Below, piece after piece: positions 61,440 to 64,000 of a DNA stretch of 64,000 nt (positions are counted from its first letter, which is position 1; each line of letters begins with the position of its first letter). Made by a program: the position numbers and the translations under genes. The notes beneath the pieces are model-generated. The model was given only the letters and a program-made list of their open reading frames with translations, ran no database searches and was not told the origin of the DNA. The stretch covers positions 930,001 to 994,000 of the forward strand of contig CAWBZG010000002.1 of NCBI GenBank assembly GCA_963793245.1. The letters are read 5' to 3'. The DNA is from CAXBBB01 sp963793245 (GTDB lineage Bacteria > Bacteroidota > Rhodothermia > Rhodothermales > BA12).

Positions 61440-63929
61440 ATGGCTGATAACCAGCAAAAAGACCTCGCCGAAGAGCAGGTCGCCGAAGTTGCCGCAGACG
61501 CGGCCAACGCCAAAGACACAGCGCCGACTTCGGTCGAACCCGAAGCTGCCCTCACCGAACCGGTGAGCAAAGAAGCGCCCGCCAAGGAAGAAGAAAGCCT
61601 GCTCGAGCGCGCTGCCGACGCCGTTTCGGACGCCGTCGAGACTGCGACGGAAGCCGTTAGCGAAGCCGCCGACACCGTTGCCGACAAAGTCGAAGACGTC
61701 GTTGAGGCGATCACGCCCGCTGAGCAGGCCAAGGCCGAAGCAGACGAGCAGGCCGCGAAGGGCGAGCACAAGAGCTTTATCGAGCGTGCCGTCGAAGCCG
61801 TCAGCGAGAAAGTCAGCGCCGCCGCCGAGACGATCCAGGAGATCGTATCGGGCGACGACATCGATCGCGTAGAAGATGAGGCTTCCGTCACGGTCGCCGA
61901 TCTCAACAAGAACCAGAGCAAGGGTCAGATCGGCTACACCGGCGAGATCCTCGGTGACGTCGTCACGCTCGCCGACCTGGAGAACCAGGAAGACGAAGTC
62001 GAAGAGCGTCGCCGCCGCGCCGCCTACGAAGCACTCGTCGAAGGCACGATCACGCAGATCTCCGAGCAGGACATCGTCGTGGGCCGCGTCGTTACGGTCG
62101 GACCGAAAGATGTCCTGATCGACTTCGGCTTCAAGAGCGACGGCGTCGTCGCCAAGAACGAGTTCTCCCAAGACCTGAAGCCCGGCGACACCGTCGAGGT
62201 CTTCTTGGAGCGCAAGGAGAACTACAAAGGCGAGCCGATCATCTCCAAGACGAAGGCCGACAGCGTACAGCGCTGGCGCCGCGTCGAGAAGGCTTTCGAG
62301 ACCGAAGAAGTCATCGAAGGCGTCATCATCCGCCGTATCAAGGGCGGTATGATCGCTCAGCTCGATCTGGGCGACATGGAAGCGTTCCTGCCTGGTTCGC
62401 AGATCGACGTGCGCCCTGTGCGTGACTTCGACGCGTACCTGGAGCGCCGTATGGAGTTCAAGGTCGTCAAGCTCAACCCGGCCAACGAAAACATCGTCAT
62501 CTCGCACAAAGCCCTCGTTGAGAAGGACCTGCTCGCCCAGCGCGAGACGATCCTCTCGACGATGGAGCCGGGACAGATCCTCGAGGGCGTCGTCAAGAAC
62601 ATCACCGACTTCGGCGTCTTCGTCGACCTGGGCGGTGTCGACGGCCTGCTGCACATCACGGACCTCAGCTGGGGCCGCGTGTCGCACCCGTCGGAAGTGC
62701 TCAACATCGAAGACCAGATCAACGTCGTCGTTCTCGACTACGACCGCGAGCGCCAGCGCATCTCGCTGGGCTACAAGCAGCTGATGCCGCACCCGTGGGA
62801 GACCATCCACGAGACGTTCAAGGAAGATCAGGTCGTCGAAGGCAAGGTCGTCTCGATCACCGACTATGGCGCGTTCGTTGAACTCGACCGCGGTATCGAA
62901 GGCTTGGTTCACATCTCTGAAATGAGCTGGACCGAGCACGTCAAGCACCCGAGCCAGGTCGTAAACCTCGGCCAGATCACCCAGGTCAAGATCCTCAATA
63001 TCGACGACGAGTCGAAGAAGATCAGCCTGGGCATGAAGCAGATGCAGGCCGATCCGTGGGACGGCATCGCCGCGCGTCACCCCGTTGGCTCGACGCTGTC
63101 GGGCAAGGTGCGCAACATCACCGCGTTTGGCGTCTTTGTCGAGATCGAAGAAGGCATCGACGGACTCGTTCACATCTCGGACCTGAGCTGGACCAAGAAG
63201 GTGCGTCATCCTGGAGAAGTCGTCCGCAAGGGCGAAGAGCTTCAGGTGCAGGTGTTGGGAATCGACGAGCGCAACCGCCGCATTTCGCTGGGCCACAAGC
63301 AGGTCGAGACGAACCCGTGGAAGCAGTTCGAGAACGTCTACGCCGAAGGCACGCAGCACCCGGTCACGGTCACGCGCGTCGCAGAAGCCGGCCTCACGGT
63401 CGATCTGCCGCTCGAAGTCGAAGGCTTCATTCCTGCTGGTGAGTTGGAGCGCAAGGGACACCCTGCCGACAGCTACAAGGAAGGCCAGGTACTCGAAGGC
63501 GTCAGCGTCATCCGCTTCGACGGGCAGAACAAGGACATCATCCTGTCCGAAGTTGCTCAGGAACGCGAAGCCGCACGTACGGCCCGCTACGCCGAGCAGC
63601 GCGAACGCCGCGAAGGTCAGCAGCGCGAGCGTCAGGACATCCAGACGTACGCTTCGTCGCAGCAGGGCAGCGGCCCGGCAACGCTCGGCGAACTGTCCGG
63701 GTTGGCCGCGCTCAAAGCGCAGTTCGAGGAAGCCGAAGCCAACGAAGCTGCCGATGCGTCGGTCGCGGATAAGGCCGAAGGCGGTGGCGGAAAGCCCGTT
63801 ACCTCGACCTCGTCGAAAGCCAACGTCAACGAAATCGACGCCATGGCCAAAGCCGGTAAAGGCTCGGTCAATACTGACGACGACTTCAACGATGACGACG
63901 AAGACGACGGCGACGAGGACGAAGGCTAA
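61440..63929 (+). CDS. rpsA: 30S ribosomal protein S1 with extended acidic N-terminus
   Basis: An 829-residue protein that binds mRNA at the ribosome. Residues 1-195 are an Ala/Glu-rich region with repeated AADAVSDAVETATEAVSEAA and SFIERAVEAVSEKVSAAAET helices. Six S1 (OB) domains follow: about 200-270, 285-355, 375-445 (GQILEGVVKNITDFGVFVDL), 460-530 (DQVVEGKVVSITDYGAFVEL), 545-615 (GSTLSGKVRNITAFGVFVEI) and 630-700. The C-terminus is highly acidic (DDDFNDDDEDDGDEDEG). ATG 61440 (MADNQQ) is chosen; ATG 61422 and 61434 in the same frame are possible. Follows cmk. The long N-terminal extension is not seen in E. coli S1 (557 residues). Confidence 0.95.
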   Translation: MADNQQKDLAEEQVAEVAADAANAKDTAPTSVEPEAALTEPVSKEAPAKEEESLLERAADAVSDAVETATEAVSEAADTVADKVEDVVEAITPAEQAKAEADEQAAKGEHKSFIERAVEAVSEKVSAAAETIQEIVSGDDIDRVEDEASVTVADLNKNQSKGQIGYTGEILGDVVTLADLENQEDEVEERRRRAAYEALVEGTITQISEQDIVVGRVVTVGPKDVLIDFGFKSDGVVAKNEFSQDLKPGDTVEVFLERKENYKGEPIISKTKADSVQRWRRVEKAFETEEVIEGVIIRRIKGGMIAQLDLGDMEAFLPGSQIDVRPVRDFDAYLERRMEFKVVKLNPANENIVISHKALVEKDLLAQRETILSTMEPGQILEGVVKNITDFGVFVDLGGVDGLLHITDLSWGRVSHPSEVLNIEDQINVVVLDYDRERQRISLGYKQLMPHPWETIHETFKEDQVVEGKVVSITDYGAFVELDRGIEGLVHISEMSWTEHVKHPSQVVNLGQITQVKILNIDDESKKISLGMKQMQADPWDGIAARHPVGSTLSGKVRNITAFGVFVEIEEGIDGLVHISDLSWTKKVRHPGEVVRKGEELQVQVLGIDERNRRISLGHKQVETNPWKQFENVYAEGTQHPVTVTRVAEAGLTVDLPLEVEGFIPAGELERKGHPADSYKEGQVLEGVSVIRFDGQNKDIILSEVAQEREAARTARYAEQRERREGQQRERQDIQTYASSQQGSGPATLGELSGLAALKAQFEEAEANEAADASVADKAEGGGGKPVTSTSSKANVNEIDAMAKAGKGSVNTDDDFNDDDEDDGDEDEG

Positions 63930-63964
63930 TCCCTCCTGACTCAACGTCTCAGACGTAACCCCTC

Positions 63965-64000
63965 GGCGGAGCCGACTGGAGCGATCCGGTCGGCTCCGCC
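63965..64000 (+). terminator. Hairpin after rpsA, probable intrinsic terminator
   Basis: GGCGGAGCCGAC (63965-63976) pairs perfectly with GTCGGCTCCGCC (63989-64000), 36 bases after the rpsA stop. The 3' U run would lie just beyond the window, so termination cannot be confirmed. Confidence 0.65.

Noticed and set aside
61386..63944. An 852-codon open frame on the minus strand opposite rpsA
   Set aside because: It mirrors the S1 repeats in complement, has acidic, repetitive low-complexity content, no recognisable domain, and lies fully on a well-supported gene. GC-rich codon bias gives long shadow frames.

Overview
The window is a GC-rich stretch of bacterial chromosome, densely packed with housekeeping and cell-envelope genes. 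It most resembles a Rhodothermota/Bacteroidota-type organism (Salinibacter/Rubricoccus-like). This placement is inferred from gene content: a PorD (DUF4835) type IX secretion protein next to a PorV-like barrel, a protein with a T9SS-type C-terminal sorting tail, DUF4199-like membrane proteins, and starts such as groES and groEL with no Shine-Dalgarno sequence. I see no prophage, CRISPR array, transposase or defence island.

Layout. 1-9.1 kb: malate dehydrogenase (cut by the window edge), SixA, a DnaQ-exonuclease/UvrC-like fusion, an RDD protein, then a SpoIIM / membrane / DUF4129 / DUF4350 / MoxR operon followed by tRNA-Ser(CGA). 9.6-16.8 kb: a ComEA-like helix-hairpin-helix outer-membrane protein, and a BlaI regulator with two tandem M56 (BlaR1-like) peptidases. 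17-27.8 kb: PorV-like and PorD proteins, deoC, a SPOR lipoprotein, PAP2, a glutamine amidotransferase with Maf, an orphan ParA coupled to a penicillin acylase, an FkbM methyltransferase and an outer-membrane protein. 27.9-38.1 kb: groES-groEL under a CIRCE element, small membrane proteins, tsaD / chorismate mutase / mltG, a LytR_C protein, rsfS, lipoproteins and a reelin-like T9SS cargo. 38.2-47.3 kb: a phosphohexomutase, free methionine-(R)-sulfoxide reductase, DUF427, a membrane protein, an amine-oxidase-like flavoprotein, a TIGR01777 protein, MscS with a small partner, folD and a lipoprotein. 47.4-52.7 kb: a SAM-I riboswitch with attenuator controlling methionine synthesis (met17, metX, then asd), a GNAT and a methyltransferase. 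52.7-64 kb: FtsE, MFS, AGCS, upp, NhaC-type antiporter, HD phosphohydrolase, LEA-like lipoprotein, cmk and rpsA.

How the parts work together. The clearest regulatory units are the CIRCE-controlled chaperonin operon, the SAM-I riboswitch-attenuator before met17, and the self-contained BlaI/M56 sensor operon with a candidate TACTA-N6-TAGTA operator. A diverged family of ~85-110 bp imperfect palindromes (five copies) and a 13-bp motif, GACCTGGCAGGTC, sit only between genes.

A striking property is that seven otherwise convincing genes are each broken by one-base frame changes, nearly all at short C or G runs. This looks more like indel errors in the assembly than decay, but it includes met17 and both M56 sensors. 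No completely new system is obvious. The best candidates for new biology are the paired M56 sensors with an unrecognised Cys-containing C-terminal module, the HhH-plus-barrel protein, the two transporters with added soluble domains, and the small membrane partner of MscS.
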